Source: Paenibacillus lycopersici
Lineage (GTDB): Bacteria > Bacillota > Bacilli > Paenibacillales > Paenibacillaceae
Reading direction: 5' to 3'
Length of the DNA: 64,000 nt
Assembly (NCBI RefSeq): GCF_010119935.1
Contig: NZ_CP048209.1
Coordinates: 2,731,001 to 2,795,000 of the forward strand
Notes under the pieces: model-generated
Database searches by the model: none
What the model was told of the DNA's origin: nothing
Seen by the model: the letters and a program-made list of their open reading frames with translations, nothing else
Translations under genes and position numbers: made by a program
Part shown: piece by piece, positions 18,665 through 27,491 of the stretch
How positions within the stretch are numbered: position 1 is the first letter of the stretch
How the letters are laid out: every line of letters starts with the position of its first letter

Positions 18665-18687
18665 AACGAATCGGTAATCGATATAAT
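18658..18687 (+). promoter_or_regulatory. Strong promoter of yceD-rpmF
   Basis: TTGACA (18658-18663), 18-base spacer, TATAAT (18682-18687): both hexamers are perfect. Its -35 shares bases with the divergent -35 of tmcAL. Confidence 0.85.
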
Positions 18688-18713
18688 AAACTTTGTTTGT
18701 TTGGAGTGATATC

Positions 18714-19226
18714 ATGGAGATTCATGTACGCGAATTAGCGGCCAAAGGAACGAGAACGACGTTCAAGTCCAGCTTGAACACCGATTGGCTGAAGCAAGTG
18801 CGCAAAGATGTCTTGAACGCGAGTCCGATGGACGTGAACATGACGGCTTGGGGCGAAGAAGGCATTGCTCATGTCGAGGGCGAATTGAAGGTCGACGTGG
18901 AGCTGTCCTGCTCCCGCTGTTTGGAACCGACCACGGAACATGTCGTGCTGCCGTTTCATGAACGCTTCAAGCTTGAAGCCGAAATCGACGGCTCGGAGCC
19001 GGAAGAGACCATTCCGGTGGAAGAGGACAAGCTGGAGCTCGAGCCGATGCTGGAAGAAATGCTGATGCTTGCGCTGCCATTCGTGCCGCTGTGCGACGAA
19101 GATTGCAAAGGTCTTTGCCACACATGCGGAAGCAATCTAAATGAGCAAAATTGCGGCTGCTCGAACGAACGGATCGACCCGAGACTTGCCGCGTTGAAAG
19201 ACTTGTTTAAAGACTCGCAGGAATAA
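18714..19226 (+). CDS. yceD: YceD/DUF177-family protein
   Basis: 170 residues from ATG 18714 (GGAG 7 bases upstream, 27 bases after the -10). It has two cysteine pairs: CSRCLEP near residue 66 and [13 protein letters not shown] near 130, the latter being the DUF177 hallmark. The family is nearly always next to rpmF and is linked to 23S rRNA or ribosome assembly; the exact role is not settled. It is cotranscribed with rpmF. Confidence 0.85.
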   Translation: MEIHVRELAAKGTRTTFKSSLNTDWLKQVRKDVLNASPMDVNMTAWGEEGIAHVEGELKVDVELSCSRCLEPTTEHVVLPFHERFKLEAEIDGSEPEETIPVEEDKLELEPMLEEMLMLALPFVPLCDEDCKGLCHTCGSNLNEQNCGCSNERIDPRLAALKDLFKDSQE

Positions 19227-19371
19227 TGCGCAATCCGCTTTACCGTACAAGAACGCATTCGTTCTCGGACGATGCCCTGTTCTTGTATTTCTCCGGGATG
19301 CAGCCGCTGCGCCGCCGTCAGGCAGGCGACAGCGGTTCGCCCGGGGCAATTCTGTTAAGGAGGTGGGAAAC

Positions 19372-19545
19372 ATGGCAGTACCACAACGTAGAACATCCAA
19401 GACGCGTCGTGACAAGCGCCGCACGCATTTCAAACTGGCGGTGCCGGGCATGGTGAAATGCGATCAATGCGGAGAATTGAAATTGGCTCACCGCGTTTGC
19501 AAAGTTTGCGGAACTTACAAAACTAGAGAGATCATCAAACAATAG
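19372..19545 (+). CDS. rpmF: 50S ribosomal protein L32
   Basis: 57 residues after AAGGAGGTG. Basic N-terminus ([16 protein letters not shown]) and a zinc ribbon CDQC...CKVC, i.e. the zinc-binding L32 form. Ends before a hairpin terminator. Confidence 0.96.
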   Translation: MAVPQRRTSKTRRDKRRTHFKLAVPGMVKCDQCGELKLAHRVCKVCGTYKTREIIKQ

Positions 19546-19558
19546 TTTGAGCGCCACG

Positions 19559-19598
19559 AACAGCACTTCATCTCCGGATGAGGTGCTGTTGTTGTGTA
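19559..19598 (+). terminator. Terminator after rpmF
   Basis: AACAGCACTTCATC and GATGAGGTGCTGTT arms around TCCG, followed by a GT-rich tail. Confidence 0.75.
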
Positions 19599-19713
19599 CG
19601 GCGCCGATCGTGTTACGGCAGCGCCTTATCCGCTCGTCGTCCCAAGCGCATGAGCGGTTTGCGCCCGAAAAAGCCGCCCGACATTGCGCGAAGCGACGAT
19701 CTTCTATATACTG

Positions 19714-19731
19714 TTAGTACCTGGTTATAAT
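19714..19731 (+). promoter_or_regulatory. FapR operator over the fapR promoter
   Basis: TTAGTACCTGGTTATAAT resembles the conserved FapR box (TTAGTACC core with an inverted half). Its right end is the promoter -10 TATAAT (19726-19731), so FapR bound here would block transcription and malonyl-CoA would release it. This predicts autoregulation of the fatty acid operon. Confidence 0.75.
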
Positions 19732-19835
19732 AGCTGATTGTAAGATGGCGGCTTCATCGCCGGGAATTAGCCGCCGGTTCGGCCTTGCCGAGTATGAATT
19801 GCAGCCGGGGCATATACTTAGGATATTTGGCAAAG

Positions 19836-20453
19836 GTGGTGCGGACCATCGAACGGCTTCCGAAACGCGAGCGTCATCAGCTGCTCACTTCGCTGATAGA
19901 CGATAATCCTTTTATAACGGATCAAGAGTTGACGCGGCAGTTGAAAGTCAGCATCCAGACGGTGCGACTCGACCGCCTGGAGCTGGGCATTCCCGAGCTG
20001 CGGGAGCGCATGAAACTAATGGCGGAACGTTCGTACGACCCGGTCCGTTCATTGGCGCTTGACGAGGTTATCGGCGATATCGTGGACTTGCAGCTGGACC
20101 GCAGCGGCATTTCCATTTTCGAAATCAAGGAAGAGCATGTATTCAGCAGAACCGGCATCGCCCGCGGCCACCATGTGTTCGCGCAGGCGAATTCGCTCGC
20201 GGTAGCGGTCATCAACGATGAAATCGCATTGACGGCGACGGCGGATATCCGCTTCGTCCGGCAAGTCAAGCTTGGCGAGAAATGCATAGCCAAAGCTTAC
20301 GTAAGGTCCATCTCCGGCGGGCGAAGCAAAGCCAAGGTCGAGGTTTTCTCTTACGTGAGCGATGAAATGGTGTTTCAAGGCAGCTTCGTCATTTTCCGTT
20401 CCGCAGGCGAGTCGGTCATCGAAGGAGGTATGGATGGTGCGGATCGCGGTTGA
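19836..20453 (+). CDS. fapR: Fatty acid and phospholipid biosynthesis repressor FapR
   Basis: About 205 residues. The N-terminal HTH ([35 protein letters not shown]) and the hotdog effector domain ([39 protein letters not shown]) match FapR closely. FapR senses malonyl-CoA and represses fatty acid and phospholipid genes. The start is uncertain: GTG 19836, GTG 19839 or TTG 19828; all precede the conserved KRERHQLL. The C-terminus overlaps plsX by 20 bases. Confidence 0.92.
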   Translation: MVRTIERLPKRERHQLLTSLIDDNPFITDQELTRQLKVSIQTVRLDRLELGIPELRERMKLMAERSYDPVRSLALDEVIGDIVDLQLDRSGISIFEIKEEHVFSRTGIARGHHVFAQANSLAVAVINDEIALTATADIRFVRQVKLGEKCIAKAYVRSISGGRSKAKVEVFSYVSDEMVFQGSFVIFRSAGESVIEGGMDGADRG

Positions 20454-21426
20454 TGCGATGGGGGGCGACCACGCTCCTTCTGAAATCGTTAAAGGCGCTT
20501 TGCAAGCGGCATTGGAAATGCCCGAGGTTACAATTATTCTGGTTGGCGACACGGAACAGATCAAGACGCATCTCGGCGCCAACGTTCCGTCGAACGTGGA
20601 GATCGTCCATGCGGACGACGTTATCGGTCCGGACGACGAGCCGGTCAAAGCGGTTCGCCGCAAGAAGGGATCGTCGATGGTCATGGCCGGACAGATGGTG
20701 CGCGACGGGCAGGCGGAAGCGATGATGTCGGCCGGCAATACGGGCGCGCTCATGACGACGGCGCTGCTCGTCGTCGGACGGCTGGAAGGGATCGAGCGTC
20801 CGGCGCTCGGCACGATGCTGCCGACGATGGACGACGCGGGCGTGCTCGCGCTCGATCTCGGCGCGAACATGGACGCGAAGCCGGAGCACCTGCTGCAGTA
20901 TGCGATCATGGGCAGCATTTACCGGGCGCGGATGAACGGGCTCGACAAGCCCCGCGTCGGCTTGCTTAACGTCGGCACCGAAGCGATGAAGGGCAACGAG
21001 CTAACGAAAGCGGCGTTCGACTTGCTCGAAGCGGCGCCGATTCATTTCATCGGCAACGTGGAAGCGAGAGACGTGCTGGTGCGCAACTGCGACGTACTGA
21101 TTTGCGACGGCTTCGCGGGCAATATTATGCTTAAGGCGATGGAGGGAACGGCCGGAACGCTGTTCAAGACGCTCCGGGATATTTTCTCGAACTCGCTGAT
21201 TACGAAATTGGCCGCGTCGGTTCTGATGCCGAAGCTTCGCGTGCTGCGCAAGAAAATGGATTATAACGAGCACGGCGGAGCTCCCCTGCTTGGCATCAAC
21301 GGACTTGTGTTCAAATGCCACGGATCCTCCGACGTCAAAGCTGTCCGGAACACGGTGCGGCAAGCCAAATTGGCGATTCAAAGCAATCTGGTATCTTCTA
21401 TTGCAGCGGAAATTAGCAGGAAGTGA
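20434..21426 (+). CDS. plsX: Phosphate acyltransferase PlsX
   Basis: 330 residues beginning [14 protein letters not shown], with GGAGG just upstream inside fapR. Later motifs [22 protein letters not shown] and GFAGNIMLK fit the family. It converts acyl-ACP to acyl phosphate for PlsY. It overlaps both fapR and fabH, which indicates tight coupling. Confidence 0.95.
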   Translation: MVRIAVDAMGGDHAPSEIVKGALQAALEMPEVTIILVGDTEQIKTHLGANVPSNVEIVHADDVIGPDDEPVKAVRRKKGSSMVMAGQMVRDGQAEAMMSAGNTGALMTTALLVVGRLEGIERPALGTMLPTMDDAGVLALDLGANMDAKPEHLLQYAIMGSIYRARMNGLDKPRVGLLNVGTEAMKGNELTKAAFDLLEAAPIHFIGNVEARDVLVRNCDVLICDGFAGNIMLKAMEGTAGTLFKTLRDIFSNSLITKLAASVLMPKLRVLRKKMDYNEHGGAPLLGINGLVFKCHGSSDVKAVRNTVRQAKLAIQSNLVSSIAAEISRK

Positions 21427-21434
21427 GTGGGAGC

Positions 21435-22421
21435 ATGATGCTACATCCCGTAGGAATAATCGGCACCGGCAAATACGTGCCCGAACGCATTTTGACGAAC
21501 AAAGACCTGGAACGGATGGTCGAAACGAATGACGAATGGATCGTCACGCGGACCGGCATGCGCGAGCGCAGAATCGCGGCGCCGGAGCAAGCGACGTCCG
21601 ACCTGGCGTATCATGCGGCCGTGAAGGCGCTGGCTGCTGCCGAACTGACGGCGGAAGAGCTCGATCTCATTATCGTGGCGACGATTACGCCGGATATGTT
21701 CTTCCCGTCGACGGCCTGCTTGCTGCAGGATAAACTCGGCGCCCGGAAAGCGGCCGCGTTCGACTTGTCCGCCGCCTGCTCCGGCTTTATCTACGGACTG
21801 GCGACGGCCTCCAACATGATCGCGACCGGCATGTATAAGCACGTGCTTGTCGTCGGCGCGGAATGTCTCTCCCGGATTACGGACTATACGGACCGCAATA
21901 CGTGCATCCTGTTCGGAGACGGCGCTGGCGCGGTCGTGCTCGGCACGGTTCCCGAAGGCCGCGGCTTCCGCTCCTTCGAGCTTGGCGCCGACGGCGGCGG
22001 CGGCGAGCTGCTGCGCGTATGCGGCGGCGGATCGCGGATGCCTTCCTCGGCGGAGAGCGTCGAAGGCAAGCAGCATTTCATCTATATGGCCGGCAACGAA
22101 GTTTACAAATTCGCGGTGCGCATCATGGGCAACGCCGCGGAAGAAGCGCTGCGCAAGGCGGGCGTCGACAAGAAGGACATCGACTTGCTGGTGCCGCACC
22201 AAGCGAACATCCGGATCATTCAATCCGCGCTGAACCGTTTGGATCTGCCGGAAGAGAAGTGCATGATTAACCTGCACAAATACGGCAACGTCTCGGCGGC
22301 GTCCATTCCGATCGCGCTTGCCGAAGCCGTCGAGCAGAACCGCGTCCATGAAGGCGACCGCATCGTGCTGGTCGGTTTCGGCGGCGGGCTGACGTGGGGC
22401 GCTTCCGTCCTCGTGTGGTAA
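21435..22421 (+). CDS. fabH: 3-oxoacyl-ACP synthase III FabH
   Basis: 328 residues from ATG 21435 (other starts at 21423 or 21438 are possible). The triad Cys115 (SAACSGF), His255 (PHQANIR) and Asn285 (YGNVSAAS) is intact. It starts fatty acid synthesis by condensing acyl-CoA with malonyl-ACP; in Bacilli FabH prefers branched primers. B. subtilis keeps fabH outside the fapR operon, here it is inside. Confidence 0.95.
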   Translation: MMLHPVGIIGTGKYVPERILTNKDLERMVETNDEWIVTRTGMRERRIAAPEQATSDLAYHAAVKALAAAELTAEELDLIIVATITPDMFFPSTACLLQDKLGARKAAAFDLSAACSGFIYGLATASNMIATGMYKHVLVVGAECLSRITDYTDRNTCILFGDGAGAVVLGTVPEGRGFRSFELGADGGGGELLRVCGGGSRMPSSAESVEGKQHFIYMAGNEVYKFAVRIMGNAAEEALRKAGVDKKDIDLLVPHQANIRIIQSALNRLDLPEEKCMINLHKYGNVSAASIPIALAEAVEQNRVHEGDRIVLVGFGGGLTWGASVLVW

Positions 22422-22477
22422 TTATTATCTTTCTTTCTCGGATCAAACATGCAATCCTGTCGGAGGTGCTGTAACAG

Positions 22478-23404
22478 ATGGGCAAGACCGCATTCGTATT
22501 TCCCGGCCAAGGCGCTCAAGCCGTCGGCATGGGACAAGATATTTATGAAGCGATCCCAGCTTCGCGGGCCGTGATCGACGCGGCCGACGAAGCGCTGGGC
22601 TTCAAGCTGAGCGAACTGATTTTCAATGGGCCGGAGGAGCGGCTGAAGCAGACGGCGAACACGCAGCCCGCGCTGCTCGCGGTCAGCGCCGCGTTCCTCG
22701 AAGCGCTGAAGGAAAGCGGCCTGAAGGCCGATTTCGCGGCAGGCCACTCGCTCGGCGAGTACAGCGCGCTCGTGGCTGCCGGAGCGCTGTCGTTCGAAGA
22801 TGCGATCCGCACCGTCCGCGCCCGCGGCGAGTTCATGGAGCAAGCGGTGCCGAGCGGTCAAGGCGCAATGGCGGCCGTGCTCGGCGCCGAACGCGAAGCG
22901 CTGGCGGCCTTATGCGCGTCCGCTTCCGCGGACGCAGGCGCGGTGGAGCTTGCTAACGTCAATTGCCCGGGCCAGATCGTCGTATCCGGCACGGCAGCCG
23001 GCGTGCAGGCCGTCGTCGAACGCGGCAAGGAAGCCGGCGCGAAACGGGTGATTCCGCTCGAAGTCAGCGGCCCGTTCCATTCCTCGCTCATGAAGCCGGC
23101 GGCGGAACGCCTGCAAGGCGTGCTGGCGTCCGTAACGATGCAGGATGCATCCATTCCGGTTATCGCTAACGTAACCGCCAAGCCGGTCACGGCAAGCGGC
23201 GAAATTCGCAATTTGCTCGCAGAACAGGTATACTCCCCAGTATTGTGGGAAGACAGCGTACGCTACCTGATCGAGCAAGGCGTCGACACTTTCGTCGAGA
23301 TCGGATCGGGCACCGTGCTCGCCGGCCTGATTAAGAAGATCGACAAAACGGTTAAAGTCATTTCGATCAATAGCTTGGAAGCGTTGAAGGCGATTGCGCT
23401 GTAG
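22478..23404 (+). CDS. fabD: Malonyl-CoA:ACP transacylase FabD
   Basis: 308 residues after CGGAGGTG. It starts FVFPGQGAQ, has the nucleophile Ser91 in GHSLGEYSA and His201 in GPFHSSLM. It loads malonyl groups on ACP. A 723-base repeat-filled gap separates it from fabG, so the operon may be split here. Confidence 0.95.
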   Translation: MGKTAFVFPGQGAQAVGMGQDIYEAIPASRAVIDAADEALGFKLSELIFNGPEERLKQTANTQPALLAVSAAFLEALKESGLKADFAAGHSLGEYSALVAAGALSFEDAIRTVRARGEFMEQAVPSGQGAMAAVLGAEREALAALCASASADAGAVELANVNCPGQIVVSGTAAGVQAVVERGKEAGAKRVIPLEVSGPFHSSLMKPAAERLQGVLASVTMQDASIPVIANVTAKPVTASGEIRNLLAEQVYSPVLWEDSVRYLIEQGVDTFVEIGSGTVLAGLIKKIDKTVKVISINSLEALKAIAL

Positions 23405-23410
23405 CGCAGT

Positions 23411-23452
23411 GAAAGTTTGAAGAGCTTGAAGAGTTTGAAGAGCTTGAAAACT
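23411..23452. repeat. Short direct repeats after fabD
   Basis: An 18-base unit AGTTTGAAGAGCTTGAAG occurs twice in tandem, just after the fabD stop. Confidence 0.7.
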
Positions 23453-23480
23453 TGCTAGTCGCAATGGTGAACGAGCCCGT

Positions 23481-23616
23481 GGCCTGCGGTCGGTATGGGT
23501 CTCCAATCGCTTTTGTAGCGCTGATTTCTTTGATTCTATAGGAGACTATAGGTAGAAATCAGACTACAAGGCGACCGCTGACGCTTTTCCGACTCCATAC
23601 CGACCTCCGGCCGCTC
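23481..23616. repeat. Long imperfect inverted repeat
   Basis: The left arm (about 23484-23530, GGTCGGTATGG ... CTGATTTCT) is repeated in reverse complement by the right arm (about 23552-23606, AGAAATCAG ... CCATACCGACC) with a few gaps, around a 20-base loop that is itself partly palindromic. No reading frame fits it. It could be a small non-coding mobile element remnant or a structured RNA. Confidence 0.65.
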
Positions 23617-23637
23617 TGTTTCACCTGTTTTCGAGTT

Positions 23638-23670
23638 TGCAGTGCTTCCACCTATGGTGAAAGCACTGCA
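23638..23670. other. Hairpin in the fabD-fabG gap
   Basis: TGCAGTGCTTCCACC pairs with GGTGAAAGCACTGCA (14 of 15) around a 3-base loop. No T run follows. Confidence 0.6.
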
Positions 23671-23689
23671 GCAGCCAATGGGCGGCAAA

Positions 23690-24105
23690 TTAATGCCGCC
23701 CCTCAGGCAGGCGCAGCCTGCCTGAAAAGCTGCTGCCGCATGCAGCAGTACCACCAACTTCGGCGGCGGGAACCTGCCGCCTCCGGCAAGCCAGCCGCAG
23801 GCGCAGGCTTGCAGCGTGCACTAGCGTAAAGCGTGTCCCGCCAGGGACGAAAGCGAGGCTTGGCACGGATTGGCTCTCAACCGCTTCTGCGGCGGACGAC
23901 GTTACCATGGTCCCGTAAGGGACAGCAGGTAGCTCGCGAGCGCCGATCGTAGAGTGTGTCCCGTCAGGGACGAAAACGAGCCAAGCACATACATAACCCG
24001 GGTGCGCTGCTCTGTAGCGCCGACGTTATACCATTCCGGGTGTCCAGAGGGCCGGAAGCCCTTGGGGTCCCCCTGGCGAGGGGGATTTAGGGGGTCGCAA
24101 GTCGC
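23690..24105. repeat. Complex intergenic repeat, copy B (inverted relative to copy A)
   Basis: Read on the minus strand it gives the same series of blocks as copy A: C-run hairpin, TGGACACC..GGAATGGTATAACGT, CGCACCCGGGTT, GTCCC(N4)GGGAC palindromes (23834, 23910, 23958), the AGCCTGCGCCTGCGG block and a final GCCGAAGTTGG. It has one copy of the unit that is tandemly repeated in A. It lies directly upstream of fabG, and the last hairpin ends about 10 bases before its ribosome binding site. Confidence 0.8.
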
Positions 24106-24127
24106 AAATGAAGGGAGAGAAACAACA

Positions 24128-24877
24128 ATGTTCGGAGATCTTTCTGGCAAGGTAGCATTGGTCACGGGGGCATCCCGCGGCATCGGCCGCGCGATCGCGC
24201 TGGAGCTGGCCGAAGCGGGAGCGGACGTCGCGATCAACTATTCCGGCAGCGAAGCGGCCGCGGCCGAGACGGCCGAAGCGGTGCAGGCGCTGGGACGACG
24301 AGCGCTCGTGCTGAAAGCGAACGTCGGCAAAGCGGACGAGTTCGACGGCATGGTGAAGCAAGTGATCGATACGTTCGGCGCCATTGATATTTTGGTGAAT
24401 AACGCGGGCATCACGCGTGACAATCTAATCATGCGCATGAAGGAAGAAGAGTTCGACCAAGTCATCGAGACGAACCTGAAGGGCGTGTTCAACGGCGTGA
24501 AAGCCGTCACCCGTCATATGATGAAGCAGCGCTCGGGCCGCATCATCAACATTTCGTCCGTCGTCGGCGTCCTCGGCAATCCGGGGCAGGCCAACTATGT
24601 CGCCGCCAAAGCGGGCGTCATCGGATTGACGAAAGCGTCCGCGCGCGAGCTGGCATCGCGCGGCATTACGGTGAACTGCGTCGCGCCGGGCTTCATCCAG
24701 ACGGACATGACGGATAAGCTGCCGCAGGAAATGCGCGAGAAGCTGGCGGGGGACATTCCGCTTGCGCGTCTCGGCGATCCGAAGGATATCGCGGCCGCCG
24801 TGCGTTTCTTGGCTTCGGACGCTGCCGCTTACATGACGGGTCAGACGATTCACGTCGACGGCGGCATGTATATGTAG
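24128..24877 (+). CDS. fabG: 3-oxoacyl-ACP reductase FabG
   Basis: 249 residues from ATG 24128 with AAGGGAG upstream; the longer frame from 23954 runs through repeat sequence and is rejected. It has the NADPH motif [12 protein letters not shown], and the catalytic Ser144, Tyr157 and Lys161 (YVAAK). It reduces 3-oxoacyl-ACP. A promoter of its own is possible since the repeat region separates it from fabD. Confidence 0.95.
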   Translation: MFGDLSGKVALVTGASRGIGRAIALELAEAGADVAINYSGSEAAAAETAEAVQALGRRALVLKANVGKADEFDGMVKQVIDTFGAIDILVNNAGITRDNLIMRMKEEEFDQVIETNLKGVFNGVKAVTRHMMKQRSGRIINISSVVGVLGNPGQANYVAAKAGVIGLTKASARELASRGITVNCVAPGFIQTDMTDKLPQEMREKLAGDIPLARLGDPKDIAAAVRFLASDAAAYMTGQTIHVDGGMYM

Positions 24878-24970
24878 TTTTACCGGACACGGCCTGTCAG
24901 CGGTCACGCCGTTTGATGTATGGCATTTTGTCCGCAATTCTCGTATAATACCATGGAGGAGGTGAACCGG

Positions 24971-25207
24971 ATGTCCGATGTATATGATCGTGTAAAGCGC
25001 ATCGTAGTCGACCGCCTTGGCGTAGACGAGTCGGAAGTGACGCTAGAAGCTTCGTTTAAAGAAGATCTTGGAGCGGACTCTCTTGATGTCGTTGAATTGG
25101 TCATGGAACTGGAAGATGAGTTCGATATGGAAATCTCTGATGAAGATGCAGAGAAAATTACGAGTGTAGGAGAAGTCGTAAATTACATAACTTCTCTGGC
25201 GAAGTAA
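24971..25207 (+). CDS. acpP: Acyl carrier protein
   Basis: 78 residues after GGAGGAGGTG. The acidic four-helix protein has the phosphopantetheine site Ser37 in GADSLD. A TATAAT at 24944-24949 may be part of an own promoter, but no clear -35 is seen. A hairpin after the stop probably lowers read-through into fabF. Confidence 0.97.
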   Translation: MSDVYDRVKRIVVDRLGVDESEVTLEASFKEDLGADSLDVVELVMELEDEFDMEISDEDAEKITSVGEVVNYITSLAK

Positions 25208-25228
25208 TGATGTAATACAACTAATGAC

Positions 25229-25256
25229 AAGTCCCGTTGCACAAGCGGGACTTCTC
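25229..25256 (+). terminator. Hairpin between acpP and fabF
   Basis: AAGTCCCG and CGGGACTT arms around TTGCACAAG, followed by CTCTCC. The weak U tract suggests attenuation. Confidence 0.6.
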
Positions 25257-25359
25257 TCCATATTAGAGCGATGCAGCCCTCGCATCCTGAAGAAGTGAAA
25301 GCGCATTAGCGTTTTATAAATAGATCGTGGATTAGAGTTCCCATCAGAGGTGAATAGAG

Positions 25360-26601
25360 ATGAAGCAGAGAGTTGTCGTTACGGGCATGGGGGTTATGAC
25401 TTCGCTCGGTTCCGAACTGGAGACGTTCTGGGGCAATTTAATGGAAGGCAAATCCGGCGTTTCCTTAATTGAAGCATTTGACGTATCCGAATATCCGACC
25501 CGCATTGCGGCTGAAATAAAGAACTTCAACCCGGAAGACTATGAGATCGACAAGAAAGAAGCGCGCCGCATGGACCGTTTCGTCCAATTCGCGGTCGTAG
25601 CGAGCACGCTTGCCGTCAAGGACGCGGGCGTAAGCATCGGCACGGACGTCGACGCGGAGCGCGTCGGCGTCATGATCGGCTCGGGCATCGGCGGTTTGGG
25701 CACATGGGAAGACCAGCATAATATTTTGCTGGAGAAAGGGCCGAAGCGCGTTAGCCCGTTCTTCATCCCGATGATGATCGCGAACATGGCCTCCGGCCAG
25801 GTTTCCATGGCGACCGGCGCGAAAGGCCCGAACAGCACGGCGGTAACGGCCTGCGCGACCGGCACGCACTCCATCGGCGATTCGTACAAGCTTATTCAGC
25901 GCGGCGATGCCGACATGATGATCTGCGGCGGCGCGGAAGCGACGATCAGACCGACGGGCATGGCGGGCTTCTGCTCCATGCGCGCGATGTCGACCCGCAA
26001 CGACGAGCCTGCGCGGGCATCCCGTCCGTTCGACGTGGACCGCGACGGCTTCGTCATGGGCGAAGGCTCCGGCGTATTGGTGCTGGAATCGCTCGAGCAT
26101 GCGCAGCAACGCGGCGCGCGCATATACGCGGAAGTGATCGGCTACGGCATGAGCGGCGACGCTTACCACATGACCGAACCGGATCCGGACGGCGCGGCGC
26201 GCTGCATGGCCAAGGCGCTTCGCGACGGCGGCGTGGAGCCGGCGCAGATCGATTATATCAACGCCCACGGTACGTCGACGCCGGTCGGGGACAAATCGGA
26301 AACGACGGCGATCAAGAAGACGTTCGGCGAGCATGCTTACAAGCTTGCGGTCAGCTCGACGAAATCGATGACCGGCCATTTGCTCGGCGCTGCCGGCGGC
26401 GTGGAAGCGGTCATCCTCGGCTTGACGCTGAAGAACGGCGTCATCCCGCCGACGATCAATCTCGAGAATCAGGATCCGGAGTGCGATCTCGATTACGTAC
26501 CGAACGTGCCGCGTCAAGCGGACGTACAGTACGCGCTGTCGAATTCGTTCGGTTTCGGCGGACATAACGCGACGATCGTGATGAAGAAATATGAAGCATG
26601 A
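25360..26601 (+). CDS. fabF: 3-oxoacyl-ACP synthase II FabF
   Basis: 413 residues after GAGGTGAATAG. The Cys-His-His triad is Cys165 (TACATGTHS), His303 (NAHGTSTP) and His340 ([10 protein letters not shown]); the end has [10 protein letters not shown]. It extends the acyl chain. It overlaps rnc by 11 bases. Confidence 0.96.
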   Translation: MKQRVVVTGMGVMTSLGSELETFWGNLMEGKSGVSLIEAFDVSEYPTRIAAEIKNFNPEDYEIDKKEARRMDRFVQFAVVASTLAVKDAGVSIGTDVDAERVGVMIGSGIGGLGTWEDQHNILLEKGPKRVSPFFIPMMIANMASGQVSMATGAKGPNSTAVTACATGTHSIGDSYKLIQRGDADMMICGGAEATIRPTGMAGFCSMRAMSTRNDEPARASRPFDVDRDGFVMGEGSGVLVLESLEHAQQRGARIYAEVIGYGMSGDAYHMTEPDPDGAARCMAKALRDGGVEPAQIDYINAHGTSTPVGDKSETTAIKKTFGEHAYKLAVSSTKSMTGHLLGAAGGVEAVILGLTLKNGVIPPTINLENQDPECDLDYVPNVPRQADVQYALSNSFGFGGHNATIVMKKYEA

Positions 26602-27283
26602 TCAATTTGACGAGCTGCAGCAGCGCCTGCAGCTCCGTTTTCGTACGGTGAAGCTGCTGCGGCAGGCGTTCACGCACACGTCGTACGTCAACGAGCATCG
26701 TCAAAGTGCCACGGAGCATAACGAACGGCTCGAATTTCTCGGCGACGCGATCCTGCAGCTGACCGTATCGGAGTACCTGTACCGCACGTTCCCGGAACGG
26801 CCGGAAGGACAGCTGACGCGAATGCGGGCATCGATCGTATGCGAGGCATCGCTGGCGCGTTTCGCGGAAATGCTCGATCTCGGCTCGCATATCCTGCTCG
26901 GACGCGGCGAAGAACAGCTTGGCGGACGGCAGCGTCCCGCGCTGCTTGCCGACCTGTTCGAAGCGTTCGTCGGCGCGATCTACCTGGATCAAGGGCTGGA
27001 AGCCGTCCGAACGTTTCTGGCGTCGCACATGTTCCCGCATATCGACAACGACGGCGTAATGGTAGGCAAGGACTTCAAATCGACGCTGCAGGAGAAAGCG
27101 CAGCAGGCGGGCATGGGTCCGATCGAATACCGGATCGTCGAAGAACGCGGGCCCGCGCATGACCGTGAGTTCGTCGTAGCGGTGTTCATCGGCGATACTG
27201 CCTACGGTTCCGGCAGCGGCCGGACCAAGAAAGAAGCGGAACAGCAGTCGGCGGCGGAAGCATGGCGGAAGCTGTCCAAGTAA
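26591..27283 (+). CDS. rnc: Ribonuclease III
   Basis: 230 residues. The catalytic signature NERLEFLGD is at residues 44-52 and a second metal cluster at [13 protein letters not shown]. The dsRNA-binding domain fills about 155-228. It processes rRNA and structured mRNAs. It starts inside fabF; the order acpP-fabF-rnc-smc is conserved in many bacteria. Confidence 0.96.
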   Translation: MKHDQFDELQQRLQLRFRTVKLLRQAFTHTSYVNEHRQSATEHNERLEFLGDAILQLTVSEYLYRTFPERPEGQLTRMRASIVCEASLARFAEMLDLGSHILLGRGEEQLGGRQRPALLADLFEAFVGAIYLDQGLEAVRTFLASHMFPHIDNDGVMVGKDFKSTLQEKAQQAGMGPIEYRIVEERGPAHDREFVVAVFIGDTAYGSGSGRTKKEAEQQSAAEAWRKLSK

Positions 27284-27303
27284 CGGCATATAAGGCTGAA
27301 CGA

Positions 27304-27339
27304 AAATTCTGGTCACCTTCAAGGTACCGGGATTTTTTT
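27304..27339 (+). terminator. Terminator after rnc
   Basis: AATTCTGGTCACCTT and AAGGTACCGGGATT arms (with small mismatches) followed by seven Ts. Confidence 0.75.
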
Positions 27340-27439
27340 ATGTTGACGATCATGGAATGGCATGGGGAATAATTCCATATATGGTGGAGCGTAACGGATG
27401 TAAGCATATTTATCGACTTCATTCGACTGTTTTCGACCC

Positions 27440-27468
27440 TGACCTTTTGGCTGGAATTATGGTACAAT
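27440..27468 (+). promoter_or_regulatory. Candidate promoter of smc
   Basis: Extended -10 TGG-TACAAT (27460-27468) with a weak -35 (TGACCT at 27440), 24 bases before the smc ATG. Confidence 0.5.
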
Positions 27469-27491
27469 AAGCGATGAGGTGAAGGTAAGCG

